A stretch of DNA of 64,000 bases from Saccharospirillum sp039982735 (GTDB taxonomy: Bacteria; Pseudomonadota; Gammaproteobacteria; Pseudomonadales; Natronospirillaceae): contig NZ_JBDWXV010000017.1 of the NCBI RefSeq assembly GCF_039982735.1, forward strand, positions 124,001-188,000. The letters run 5' to 3'. The notes beneath the pieces are model-generated. The model ran no database searches and was not told the origin of the DNA. It saw only the letters and a list, made by a program, of their open reading frames with translations. Shown here one piece after another: positions 25,415 to 33,969 of the stretch (the first letter of the stretch is position 1; the number at the start of each line of letters is the position of its first letter). The translations under genes and the position numbers were made by a program.

Positions 25415-25511
25415 TGCCTGGGGTGCCTCTGTGGGGTAGTCCGCAGCATGGATGCTGCGGTCTAGGCTCCATGGATGGATCTACGCCGACCCCACAGAGG
25501 CACCCCAGGCA
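25415..25511. repeat. Nested-hairpin intergenic element, copy B (short form)
   Basis: Perfect 23-bp outer arms (25415-25437 and 25489-25511) enclose CCGCAGCAT/ATGCTGCGG and the motif CTCCATGGATGG. In reverse complement the core (GGCGT...CCATCCATGGAGCCTAGACCGCAG) matches copies A and C, but the two internal GAATCCC and CTAAAACGC hairpins are missing, as in a deletion derivative. It lies upstream of the MMPL gene and ptsP in a 400-bp gap with no other feature. Confidence 0.8.
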
Positions 25512-25749
25512 TCCGGCGCGGACCAATACCATATGCCAAAGCAAACTCTGAAACCCGTGCATTAATCAGGTGATTAAACCTTAGCGCCGGAGCCTGTTGT
25601 GACGCGACTGATAGTGTTCATCAAAGTGCATGAAATGATCAGTCGCCCACACCCGGGTGCCACCAAGGACCAGTGGTGCTCAACCCAAAAACCAGCGACA
25701 ATAGCGCCATGACTCACTTTCCGATTGAACACCTGGCCACTGGACACCC

Positions 25750-28008
25750 ATGCTCAACCCGCTGATTACCGCCAAACGCATCCTGATCTCCGCCGCCCAG
25801 GCGCCGGACAGCGCATCGCTGATGCGTTTGATCGTGGAGCGCATTCGCACGGCCCTGAAGGTGGACGTGTGCAGCCTCTACGTGATGGATGAGCAGGGCG
25901 AACTGGTGTTGACGGCTACGCTGGGTTTGTCGGAAGAGTCCATCGGCACCACGCGCATGGCGCCTGGCCAGGGCCTGGTGGGCACCATTGCCCAGCGCCA
26001 GCACCCGCTGAACCTCGATAACGCCGAACACCACCCGCGCTTTCGCTATTTCGAGCAGACCGGTGAGGAGGATTTTCAGGGCTTTCTGGGTGTACCCATC
26101 ATTCACCTGGGCCAGACGCTCGGCGTGCTGGTGGTGCAGGTGCAGGAGACCCGGCGTTTTACCGAGGAAGAAGAAGCCTTTCTGATCACCATGGCCGCGC
26201 ACATGGCAGGGAGCCTTGCCGGCAACCTGAAGAAAGCCACTCGCCCGCTGGTGACGGACGATCACGTTCCGGTACTGCGTTTTCAGGGCATTAAAGGCGC
26301 TCCCGGCATTCAAATTGCGACCGCCTGGCTGGTGAAAGACGATGTGCGCCTCGACGACATTCCCGAGCGCGATGGCACCAGCGTTGAATACGAACAGCAG
26401 CGCATTGCCGAAGCCATGGCCGACACCCGGGATGAGCTCGACACCGGCCTGGATCAGCTTGGCAGTAACAGCAACGACACCCTGAACTCGCTGCTCGACG
26501 TCTATAAATTGTTGCTGCAAAGCCCGGAACTGAAACAGGCCATTGCCGATGAACTTCAGCTGGGCGTCAGTGCCAGCACGGCACTGAAACGGGCCATGCT
26601 CAGCCAGATTGCCGTTTTCGAAGCCATGGACGACCCCTACCTGAAAGCCCGGGCGGAAGATTTGCGGGTGCTGGGCGTTCGGGTTTACCGGCATTTGCAC
26701 GAAGAGCTCAACGAGCGCATGCAGCCGGATAACCCGGTGATTCTGGTGGGCCGCGAGATCAACATCTCGCACTTTACTCGTATCGATCACGACAAGCTGG
26801 TGGGCATTGTCAGCCTGGAAGGGTCGGCGCTGTCGCACACCGCCGTGCTGGCCAATGCGCTGGGCATTCCCGCTGTGGTGGGTATTGGCGATGAAGACCT
26901 GAGCAGCCTCGATAAAACCGAAATCATCATCGATGGCTACCGTGGCCTGGTGATCGGCCATCCGCCGGTGGCGTTGCTGAATGAATTTCAACGCATGGCG
27001 CGCCAGGAAAAAGCCCTGCAGGCGGATCTGTCGCATTTGAAAAGTCTGCCGGCGGAAAGCAAAGACGGGCAACGCGTACGGTTGTACACCAACACCGGTC
27101 TGCTTGCCGACATTACGCCGGGACTGGAACGGGGCGCCGAGGGCATTGGTTTATACCGCTCGGAAATTCCGTTTATGGCGCACAATACCTTCCCGACCGA
27201 GGAAGAACAGGTGCGCATTTATCGCGGCGTGCTCAGTGCCTATTCGCCCAAACCGGTGGTGATGCGAACCCTCGACATCGGCGGCGACAAGGCCTTGCCC
27301 TATTTCCCGATCAAGGAGCAGAACCCGTTTCTCGGCTGGCGCGGTGTGCGCTTCACGCTCGATTACCGCAACATTCTGCTCGACCAGATTCGCGCCATGC
27401 TGATCGCAAATGTCGATAACGACAACCTGCAACTGATGATCCCGATGCTCAGTCGTGAAGACGAGCTGGAGCGCTTCCACGCCATCGTCGATGAGGCCGT
27501 TGCCCAATTGAAGGAAGAAGGCTACCCGGTCAGTAAACCGCCGGTCGGCATTATGGTCGAGGTGCCTGCGGTACTCTGGTTGTTGCCGCGCCTGCGCGAC
27601 ACCATCGATTTCGTCTCGATCGGCTCCAACGACCTCACCCAGTATCTGCTGGCGGTCGATCGCAACAACCCAAAGGTGGCGTCGCTTTACAGCCACCTGC
27701 ACCCGGCGGTGATCAGCGCCTTGCGTGGCCTGGTACGCGAGTGCAAGCGGCTGAATCTGCCAGTGAGCATCTGCGGGGAAATGGCAACCGACCCGGTCGC
27801 GGTGGTACTGCTGCTGGGCATGGGTGTTCGCACCCTGAGCCTCTCGGCCTTCCACCTGCCCCGCATCAAATGGCTGATCCGCTATCTGCACATCAGCGAC
27901 TGCGTCAGCCTGCTTGACCGCGCCCAAAACTGCCGCACCGAACAAGACCTGCGCGACATGATCAACGACCATATCCGCGAGCTTGGCTTGGGTGCCCTCA
28001 TTCAGTAA
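25750..28008 (+). CDS. ptsP: Phosphoenolpyruvate-protein phosphotransferase PtsP (EI-Ntr)
   Basis: A 752-aa enzyme I of the nitrogen-related phosphotransferase system. Residues 1-165 form a GAF domain. The EI part has the active-site His363 (GSALSHTAVLA), the PEP-binding TIM barrel with SIGSNDLTQYLLAVDR, and the late SICGEMATDP motif. It transfers phosphate from PEP to NPr and on to EIIA-Ntr, linking nitrogen, potassium and carbon status. ATG 25750 gives the full GAF domain. The common neighbour rppH is not seen upstream; instead a 400-bp gap with hairpin element B precedes it. A large 17-bp repeat structure follows the stop. Confidence 0.95.
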   Translation: MLNPLITAKRILISAAQAPDSASLMRLIVERIRTALKVDVCSLYVMDEQGELVLTATLGLSEESIGTTRMAPGQGLVGTIAQRQHPLNLDNAEHHPRFRYFEQTGEEDFQGFLGVPIIHLGQTLGVLVVQVQETRRFTEEEEAFLITMAAHMAGSLAGNLKKATRPLVTDDHVPVLRFQGIKGAPGIQIATAWLVKDDVRLDDIPERDGTSVEYEQQRIAEAMADTRDELDTGLDQLGSNSNDTLNSLLDVYKLLLQSPELKQAIADELQLGVSASTALKRAMLSQIAVFEAMDDPYLKARAEDLRVLGVRVYRHLHEELNERMQPDNPVILVGREINISHFTRIDHDKLVGIVSLEGSALSHTAVLANALGIPAVVGIGDEDLSSLDKTEIIIDGYRGLVIGHPPVALLNEFQRMARQEKALQADLSHLKSLPAESKDGQRVRLYTNTGLLADITPGLERGAEGIGLYRSEIPFMAHNTFPTEEEQVRIYRGVLSAYSPKPVVMRTLDIGGDKALPYFPIKEQNPFLGWRGVRFTLDYRNILLDQIRAMLIANVDNDNLQLMIPMLSREDELERFHAIVDEAVAQLKEEGYPVSKPPVGIMVEVPAVLWLLPRLRDTIDFVSIGSNDLTQYLLAVDRNNPKVASLYSHLHPAVISALRGLVRECKRLNLPVSICGEMATDPVAVVLLLGMGVRTLSLSAFHLPRIKWLIRYLHISDCVSLLDRAQNCRTEQDLRDMINDHIRELGLGALIQ

Positions 28009-28014
28009 GAGTTT

Positions 28015-28216
28015 GAAGGGACGCGGGACATTAACTGACGCAAAACATGCAGGTACGAAAGACACCAAGAGACGCGACACACGAAAAGACGCTAACCACT
28101 AAAAACGTCTCTTAATGTTTCGCGTCTTCCCATGTCTTGCGTCTTTCTATGTGTTACGTCTTTCGATGTCTTGCGTCACTCAATGTTCCGCGTCCCTTCA
28201 TGTCCCTCGTCATTAA
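28015..28216. repeat. 17-bp repeat array arranged as a large inverted repeat
   Basis: On the right, six contiguous 17-bp units start at 28115, 28132, 28149, 28166, 28183 and 28200, consensus ATGTYTTGCGTCTTTCN. On the left, five units of the same 17-bp sequence in reverse orientation start at 28015, 28032, 28049, 28066 and 28083, separated by a 15-nt spacer (28100-28114). The outermost left unit and the fifth right unit pair with one mismatch, so the whole can fold into a long imperfect hairpin. It fills the gap between convergent ptsP and pgpA and could act as a bidirectional terminator or protein-binding array. The last unit overlaps the pgpA stop. Confidence 0.88.
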
Positions 28217-28692
28217 ACCACCACCCAAACCACCAAATGCAATATCACGCCTGCAAAAATACCCGCAATGACGTCGTCTATCATGATGCCCAGCCCGCCT
28301 TCAACGCGCCGGTCTAGCCAGCCGATGGGCCAGGGTTTGATGATGTCGAATATGCGAAACAGGATGAAGCCCAGCACGACCGTCCATAGGCTGACCGGCA
28401 CGGCGATCATGGTGATCCAGAAGCCGACGAATTCATCCCAGACAATGCCGCCATGGTCATGCACGCCCATGTCTCGGGATACCCGATCGCAGAGGTAACA
28501 GCCCAGAACAAACGACGCCACCACCACGACCAGGTAGAGCCAGAGCGGCAACAGGGAAAGCAGCAGGAACAAGGGAACAGCTGCCAGGGTGCCAAAGGTA
28601 CCGGGCGCTTTTGGCGCGGCGCCACTGCCGAGGCCGAAGGCGAGGAAATGCGTCCAGTGGTTATGCCAGCGGCGGGCACTCGGTTCTATCAT
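28213..28692 (-). CDS. pgpA: Phosphatidylglycerophosphatase A
   Basis: A 159-aa membrane enzyme that dephosphorylates phosphatidylglycerol phosphate. The family motif GLGSGAAPKAPGTFGTLAAVPL lies near residues 20-42. DEFVGFWITM (about 96-105) and the late IFDIIKPWPI and DDVIAGIFAGV supply the conserved acidic and Pro/Trp residues, with three or four hydrophobic helices between. It follows thiL by 29 nt on the same strand, the usual thiL-pgpA order. Confidence 0.93.
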   Translation of the reverse strand: MIEPSARRWHNHWTHFLAFGLGSGAAPKAPGTFGTLAAVPLFLLLSLLPLWLYLVVVVASFVLGCYLCDRVSRDMGVHDHGGIVWDEFVGFWITMIAVPVSLWTVVLGFILFRIFDIIKPWPIGWLDRRVEGGLGIMIDDVIAGIFAGVILHLVVWVVV

Positions 28693-28721
28693 CCGTTACA
28701 TCCTGTTGAAAAGCGGTCGGG

Positions 28722-29666
28722 TCAGAAGTGTTGAAAGCCTGTCTCACTCAGGGCGTGAGTCTTGCCATTATGCCGAATCAGCGCCTGGCCGTCGCCTGTC
28801 TGTGCCTGGCCGATTCGGGTTAGCGGCACATTGAGCGTTGCAGCCAGAGCAGCTATGGCTTCGCGCTGACTAGGAGCCGCGGTAAAAGCCAGTTCGTAGT
28901 CGTCACCCCCGGTCAGTATCCACGACAACACCTCCTCTTCGGGATAACCCCTGAAGCTGGGGGCTTGCGGCAGTGTGTCGGAATCGATCAGCAGGGTCAG
29001 GCCGCTGGCTTTGGCCAGATGCCCGCAGTCGGCGGCCAGGCCATCCGAGACATCGATGGCCGCACTGGCCAGGCCGACCAACCGTTGCCCCAGTTCAAGG
29101 CGCGGCTCGGGCGACCAGTAGGCCGCGAGCCAGTCTGCCGGCGCTGAAGCCCGGGCCGGGTTGAGCACCGCCGGCAGGGCGGCAGCCGCACGCCCGGGGA
29201 AGCCCGAGACCCAGAGGTCATCGTTCGGTTGCACGCCATTGCGCAGCAGCGGTGCATCGACCAGGCCGTGCATTTGCAAGCTGATCACCCGGGCCGGGCC
29301 CGAAGTGGTATCGCCACCGGCCAGAACCAGGCCATAAAACTCGCTGAGTTCACGCAAACGACTGGCGAACGCTTCAAGCCAGTTGTGGTCAATCGGGCTG
29401 GGCAGGGTGAGTGCAAGCGTGAAGAACGCCGGTTCAGCGCCCATGGCGGCCAGGTCGCTGAGCGCGGGCAGAAAGGCTCGCTGGGCAGCCTGGGCGCCGG
29501 TAGCCGCTTCGGGAAAGTGCCGGCCGGCGACGGCGGTATCGATCGACATCACCGTCGCCCGGCGCGGGTGCCAGATCAGGCAATCGTCGCCCTGCCCCAG
29601 TATCAGGTCCGGATGAGCGCCGCACCAGCCGCGAAAATAATGCTCTATGAGCTCGAATTCGTTCAT
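28722..29666 (-). CDS. thiL: Thiamine-monophosphate kinase
   Basis: A 314-aa enzyme of the AIRS/PurM fold that phosphorylates thiamine monophosphate to thiamine pyrophosphate. N-terminal GQGDDC (24-29) and SIDTAVAGRHF hold the Asp residues that bind magnesium. LAGGDTTSGP and ASAAIDVSDGLAADCGHLA match the ATP and substrate sites, and TGGDDYELAF lies near 253-262. ThiL is often downstream of nusB and ribH; here the chvE operon begins divergently instead, so that synteny is broken at 29.7 kb. Confidence 0.94.
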   Translation of the reverse strand: MNEFELIEHYFRGWCGAHPDLILGQGDDCLIWHPRRATVMSIDTAVAGRHFPEAATGAQAAQRAFLPALSDLAAMGAEPAFFTLALTLPSPIDHNWLEAFASRLRELSEFYGLVLAGGDTTSGPARVISLQMHGLVDAPLLRNGVQPNDDLWVSGFPGRAAAALPAVLNPARASAPADWLAAYWSPEPRLELGQRLVGLASAAIDVSDGLAADCGHLAKASGLTLLIDSDTLPQAPSFRGYPEEEVLSWILTGGDDYELAFTAAPSQREAIAALAATLNVPLTRIGQAQTGDGQALIRHNGKTHALSETGFQHF

Positions 29667-29770
29667 GGCGGGAGTGTGGCGTCGCGACCCGGGAAAGGCA
29701 AGATGCGGCGGGGCAAGCTTCTAACGGTTCAGGGCGAATTCCAGCGCTTCGGTGGTTTGCGCTTATCATC

Positions 29771-29781
29771 TTATTATATTA
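29771..29781. promoter_or_regulatory. Candidate arabinose-regulator operator, chvE promoter
   Basis: TTATTATATTA lies 170 bp upstream of chvE in a GC-rich region and continues as TATTACA. It matches the CTATWATATYA motif also found upstream of the arabonate dehydratase, the oligosaccharide-binding protein and the GntR regulator, with a T at the first position. AT-rich -10 elements could mimic it. Confidence 0.4.
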
Positions 29782-29951
29782 TATTACATTTCAAGCTAGC
29801 TGGTGATTGGTCAGCAGCTTGTCTGAGAGCGGTTTCAGCAAACAGACGGCCTTGACCAATCCGATTAGCTTACTCAAACAACAATAAACCAGGCGCTGAG
29901 GAACAGACCGGTACACGACCGGTTTAATCCGCATTGCCTAGGGAGACAACA

Positions 29952-31010
29952 ATGAAAAACCCTACCACCGCGCTCGCGGCCGCTGTCATGTCCTGTTCCA
30001 TTGCCTTCTCGGGCATCGCCTTCGCTGAAACGGTCGGCATATCCATGCCCACCAAGTCTTCGGCTCGCTGGATTTCCGATGGCGAAAGCATGGTGGCCCA
30101 GTTTGAAGAAGCCGGTTACGACACTGAGCTGCAGTACGCCGAAGACGACATTCCAACCCAGCTCTCGCAAATCGAAAACATGATTGTGAAAGGTGTGGAC
30201 GTCCTGGTGATTGCCTCTATTGATGGCACCACGTTGTCGTCTGCGCTCGACCAGGCCGCCAGCATGGGCATTGAAGTGGTCGCCTACGACCGACTGATTC
30301 GAGGCTCTGAACACGTCGACTATTATGCCACCTTCGATAACTTCCAGGTCGGTGTGCTGCAGGCGGGATACATCGAACAGGCGCTGGGTCTGGAAAACGG
30401 CGATGGCCCCTTCAACATTGAACTGTTCGGTGGCTCACCCGACGACAACAACGCTTATTTCTTTTACAACGGCGCCATGTCGGTTCTGCAACCCTACATC
30501 GATAACGGCCAGCTCATCGTGCAAAGCGGCCAGACCGGTATGGACACCGTCTCTACCCTGCGTTGGGATGGCTCCGTCGCCCAGGCTCGTATGGATAATC
30601 TGCTGAGTGCTTACTACTCCGATGAAGAAGTCGACGCGGTGCTGTCTCCGTACGATGGTCTGAGCATCGGCATTATCTCTTCGCTGAAAGGTGTGGGTTA
30701 CGGTTCTGATGATTTGCCCATGCCGGTTATTTCCGGACAGGATGCCGAAGTCCCTTCCGTTAAATCGATTCTTGCCGGTGAGCAAACCATGACGGTGTTC
30801 AAAGACACCCGCGAACTCGCCCGCGTGACTGTTGGCATGGTGGATTCCCTGTTCGAGGGCAGCGACCCGGAAATCAACGACACCTCAACCTACGACAATG
30901 GCATTAAAGTGGTGCCTTCCTACCTGCTGAAACCCGTCAGTGTGGACGCTTCCAACTGGGAAAGCGTTCTGATCGACAGCGGCTATTACGACATGGACGA
31001 CATCCGCTAA
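29952..31010 (+). CDS. chvE: ChvE-like multiple monosaccharide-binding protein
   Basis: A 352-aa periplasmic binding protein with signal peptide (AAAVMSCSIAFSGIAFA). The start is set by GGGAGA seven bases ahead of ATG 29952. Mature landmarks are VGISMPTKSSARWISDGESM, VIASIDGTTLSSALDQA, YDRLIRGSEHVDYYATFDNF and GQDAEVPSVKSILAGEQTMTVFKD, all characteristic of ChvE/xylose-type proteins. It captures L-arabinose, D-galactose, xylose and related sugars for the GguAB transporter encoded next. The catabolic genes downstream point to arabinose as a main ligand; that assignment is inference. Confidence 0.92.
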   Translation: MKNPTTALAAAVMSCSIAFSGIAFAETVGISMPTKSSARWISDGESMVAQFEEAGYDTELQYAEDDIPTQLSQIENMIVKGVDVLVIASIDGTTLSSALDQAASMGIEVVAYDRLIRGSEHVDYYATFDNFQVGVLQAGYIEQALGLENGDGPFNIELFGGSPDDNNAYFFYNGAMSVLQPYIDNGQLIVQSGQTGMDTVSTLRWDGSVAQARMDNLLSAYYSDEEVDAVLSPYDGLSIGIISSLKGVGYGSDDLPMPVISGQDAEVPSVKSILAGEQTMTVFKDTRELARVTVGMVDSLFEGSDPEINDTSTYDNGIKVVPSYLLKPVSVDASNWESVLIDSGYYDMDDIR

Positions 31011-31137
31011 GCGGGCTTTCTCGACCATCGACGCACCTTGCAGGGCGTGAGCCTTGCTGCAGTGATCTGGCCCTTTGTGCCGGGTCACTGCGGGTCGCGT
31101 CTGTTTTCGATTAACGCAGTTAGGACGAGGGCACTCT

Positions 31138-32667
31138 GTGGATACCATCCTCGAAATGCGCCACATCACCAAGACCTTTCCGGGTGTGAAGGCGTTGGAC
31201 GACGTCAGCATTCAGGTCAGGGATGGCGAGATTCACGCCTTGGTTGGCGAGAACGGCGCCGGTAAATCGACGCTAATGAAAGTCGTAAGCGGTGTTTATC
31301 CGCACGGTACTTACGACGGCGACATTCTGTTTCAGGGCGAAAAGCGCGAGTTTAAAACCATTTCCGACAGCGAGTCGCTCGGTATTATTATTATTCACCA
31401 GGAGCTGGCACTGGTGCCGCTGCTGTCAATTGCCGAAAACATCTATCTCGGTAACGAACAAACGACCAACGGTGTTATCGACTGGCCCAAGACTTTTTCC
31501 CAAACCGAAGGCCTGCTGGCCAAAGTGGGCCTCACCGAATCACCGGGCACTTTGGTTGGCAACATCGGGGTGGGCAAGCAGCAATTGGTGGAGATCGCCA
31601 AGGCGCTGTCGAAAGACGTGAAACTGCTGATACTGGATGAACCCACCGCCAGCCTGAATGAAAAAGAAAGTGACGCTTTGCTCGACTTATTGCTCGAATT
31701 CAAACGCAACGGCATCACCTCCATTCTGATTTCCCACAAGCTCAACGAGATTCGAAAGGTAGCCGATACCGTCACGGTAATTCGCGATGGCGCTGCCGTC
31801 AGCCGACTCGATTGCTCGCAAGAGCCGATCAGTGAAAACCGCATCGTCGCCGATATGGTCGGCCGCGATTTATCGGACCGTTTTCCACCGCGAACACCCG
31901 ACATCGGCGAGGTGATCTTCACCCTTCGCAACTGGAACGTTTACCACCCGCAACATGCCGACCGGCAGATGATCAGGAACGTCAGTCTTGATGTTCGGGC
32001 CGGAGAAATTGTCGGCATTGCCGGGTTGATGGGCTCTGGCCGCACCGAGCTGGCCATGAGCATTTTCGGCCGAACCTATGGCCAGAAAATATCCGGACAA
32101 GCCTGCCTGCGCGGGAAAGAAGTCGACCTTGGCACCGTGCAAAAGGCGGTTAACTGCGGCCTGGCATACGCAACGGAAGACCGCAAAACCTATGGCCTGG
32201 TGCTGGACGACACCATTTCGCGCAACATCTCAATGGCCAACCTGGGCGGCGTCAGCAAGGGCTTCATTATGGACGACAACCATGAACAGGCCGTCGCGGA
32301 AGACTACCGCCGAAAGATCAACATCAAAAGCCCCGATGTGAATCAGAAAACCGTCAACCTTTCCGGCGGCAACCAGCAAAAAGTGGTGCTGTCGAAGTGG
32401 TTGTTCACCGACCCCGATGTGCTGATTCTCGATGAACCGACACGGGGCATTGATGTCGGGGCCAAATACGAAATCTACAACATCATCAACGAACTGGCCG
32501 CGCAGCAAAAAGCCATCATCGTCATCTCATCGGAAATGCCGGAACTGCTGGGTATCAGCGACCGGATATACGTGATGAACGAAGGCGAACTGGTGGGCGA
32601 AATGCCGAAGGCAGACGCTTCGCAAGAAGCGATCATGACCATGATCATTCAATCCGGGAGACAATAA
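31138..32667 (+). CDS. gguA: Sugar ABC transporter ATP-binding protein GguA
   Basis: A 509-aa double ATPase. The first nucleotide-binding domain has Walker A GENGAGKST (about 39-47) and Walker B LLILDEPTA. The second has a degenerate Walker A (GLMGSGRTELA) and intact LSGGNQQKVVLSKW and VLILDEPTRGIDVG. GTG 31138 was chosen because GAGGG lies six bases upstream and the family begins (M)xTILEMRxITKTFPGVKAL; the longer frame from 31075 is less likely. It energises uptake of pentoses and hexoses bound by ChvE. The chvE-gguA gap is 127 bp and gguA-gguB is 2 bp. Confidence 0.93.
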   Translation: MDTILEMRHITKTFPGVKALDDVSIQVRDGEIHALVGENGAGKSTLMKVVSGVYPHGTYDGDILFQGEKREFKTISDSESLGIIIIHQELALVPLLSIAENIYLGNEQTTNGVIDWPKTFSQTEGLLAKVGLTESPGTLVGNIGVGKQQLVEIAKALSKDVKLLILDEPTASLNEKESDALLDLLLEFKRNGITSILISHKLNEIRKVADTVTVIRDGAAVSRLDCSQEPISENRIVADMVGRDLSDRFPPRTPDIGEVIFTLRNWNVYHPQHADRQMIRNVSLDVRAGEIVGIAGLMGSGRTELAMSIFGRTYGQKISGQACLRGKEVDLGTVQKAVNCGLAYATEDRKTYGLVLDDTISRNISMANLGGVSKGFIMDDNHEQAVAEDYRRKINIKSPDVNQKTVNLSGGNQQKVVLSKWLFTDPDVLILDEPTRGIDVGAKYEIYNIINELAAQQKAIIVISSEMPELLGISDRIYVMNEGELVGEMPKADASQEAIMTMIIQSGRQ

Positions 32668-32669
32668 CA

Positions 32670-33875
32670 ATGTCGACACAAGCAACGTCCGTCGATAAGC
32701 CCCAACATGGCTCTGCTTCCATGGGCGGATTTTTCAAAACCCATCTGCGCGAATACGGCATACTCATTGCCCTGGTCGTCATTATGGCGCTGTTTCAATT
32801 TCTGACCGACGGCATTCTGATGAAGCCGATCAACCTGACCAACCTCTTTCTGCAGAACAGCTACATCATCATCATGGCGCTGGGCATGCTGATGGTGATT
32901 GTCTGTGGCCACATCGACCTTTCGGTGGGTTCGGTGCTCGGCTTTATTGGCGCCCTGGCGGCGGTGATGATGGTCAACTACGACATCAGTTACCCGGTCA
33001 CCTTTGTTGCCTGCCTGCTGGTCGGCACAATAATCGGCGCCGCCCAAGGCTACTGGGTCGCCTACTATCGCATTCCTGCGTTTATTGTCACCCTCGCCGG
33101 CATGCTGGTGTTCAAGGGGCTGACGTTGTGGCTGCTGAACGGCCAATCGGTTGGCCCCTTCCCGGATCAGTTCCAGAAGCTGAGCACCGGCTTTCTGCCC
33201 GACCTGTTTCCGTCCAGTGATTTTCACGTGACGTCAATGCTGCTGGGTACTGCGACAGCGACCTTGCTGGTCTACTTCAACCTTCGCACTCGCCAGAAAC
33301 AGGCAAGCTACGGTTCAACACTCGAACCGGCGCTGTTCTTCGTGGCACGCAACGCCCTAATCACGCTTGCCATTCTGTACATCACTTATCTGCTGTCTAC
33401 CTATAAAGGGGCGCCCAATGTCCTGATTCTGATGGCGCTGCTGATTTCCGTTTATACCTTTGTGACCCAGCGCACGACTTTCGGGCGCCGCATCTACGCC
33501 ATCGGTGGCAACGAGAAAGCGGCCATGCTCTCAGGCATTAACACCCAACGTCTCACCTTTCTGACCTTCGCCAATATGGGCATGCTCGCGGCGCTGGCCG
33601 GTATGGTGTTCGCCGCCCGGCTAAACATGGCCACGCCCAAGGCCGGCCTGGCGTTCGAGCTCGACGTAATTGCAGCGGTGTTTATCGGTGGCGCTTCGAT
33701 GCGCGGTGGCTCGGGCAAGATTATTGGCGCGGTCATCGGCGCGCTGATCATGGGTGTGATGAACAACGGCATGTCGATCATGGGTGTCGGTATCGATTGG
33801 CAGCAGGTGATTAAAGGTCTGGTTCTGCTCGCGGCGGTTATTTTCGATGTTTACAACAAGAACAAGGCCGGTTAG
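32670..33875 (+). CDS. gguB: Sugar ABC transporter permease GguB
   Basis: A 401-aa permease of the ribose/xylose type (BPD_transp_2) with about ten helices. Landmarks include LMVIVCGHIDLSVGSVLGFIGAL, IPAFIVTLAGMLVFKGLTLW and the cytoplasmic loop RRIYAIGGNEKAAMLSGIN that docks on the ATPase. It begins 2 bp after gguA with GGGAG upstream. It completes the ChvE-GguAB monosaccharide importer. Confidence 0.93.
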   Translation: MSTQATSVDKPQHGSASMGGFFKTHLREYGILIALVVIMALFQFLTDGILMKPINLTNLFLQNSYIIIMALGMLMVIVCGHIDLSVGSVLGFIGALAAVMMVNYDISYPVTFVACLLVGTIIGAAQGYWVAYYRIPAFIVTLAGMLVFKGLTLWLLNGQSVGPFPDQFQKLSTGFLPDLFPSSDFHVTSMLLGTATATLLVYFNLRTRQKQASYGSTLEPALFFVARNALITLAILYITYLLSTYKGAPNVLILMALLISVYTFVTQRTTFGRRIYAIGGNEKAAMLSGINTQRLTFLTFANMGMLAALAGMVFAARLNMATPKAGLAFELDVIAAVFIGGASMRGGSGKIIGAVIGALIMGVMNNGMSIMGVGIDWQQVIKGLVLLAAVIFDVYNKNKAG

Positions 33876-33881
33876 CCGGCC
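33866..33881 (+). terminator. Short hairpin at gguB stop codon
   Basis: GGCCGG-TTAG-CCGGCC is a perfect 6-bp stem overlapping the gguB stop. No T-tract follows, so it may limit read-through or protect the 3' end rather than terminate fully. Confidence 0.35.
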
Positions 33882-33934
33882 CTTCAGGGCTATTCGCGAG
33901 TGACACGGGTTGACAGTGAACCCCGTTAATTGGA

Positions 33935-33945
33935 CTATTATATTA
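33935..33945. promoter_or_regulatory. Candidate arabinose-regulator operator, arabonate dehydratase promoter
   Basis: CTATTATATTA, continuing as ATGTATTACA, lies 25 bp upstream of the dehydratase start. It overlaps where a -10 box would fall and matches the motif at 29771, 46942 and 47992. Confidence 0.45.
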
Positions 33946-33969
33946 ATGTATTACAAATAAGGTTTCCTG

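Noticed and set aside
25714..27072. 452-aa open frame antisense to ptsP
   Set aside because: It lies fully opposite a strongly supported PtsP gene, has no family resemblance and shows the His/Gln-rich composition typical of antisense frames in GC-rich DNA.
28015..28216. CRISPR array
   Set aside because: The units are 17 bp, contiguous without spacers and inverted in the middle, and no cas gene is present.
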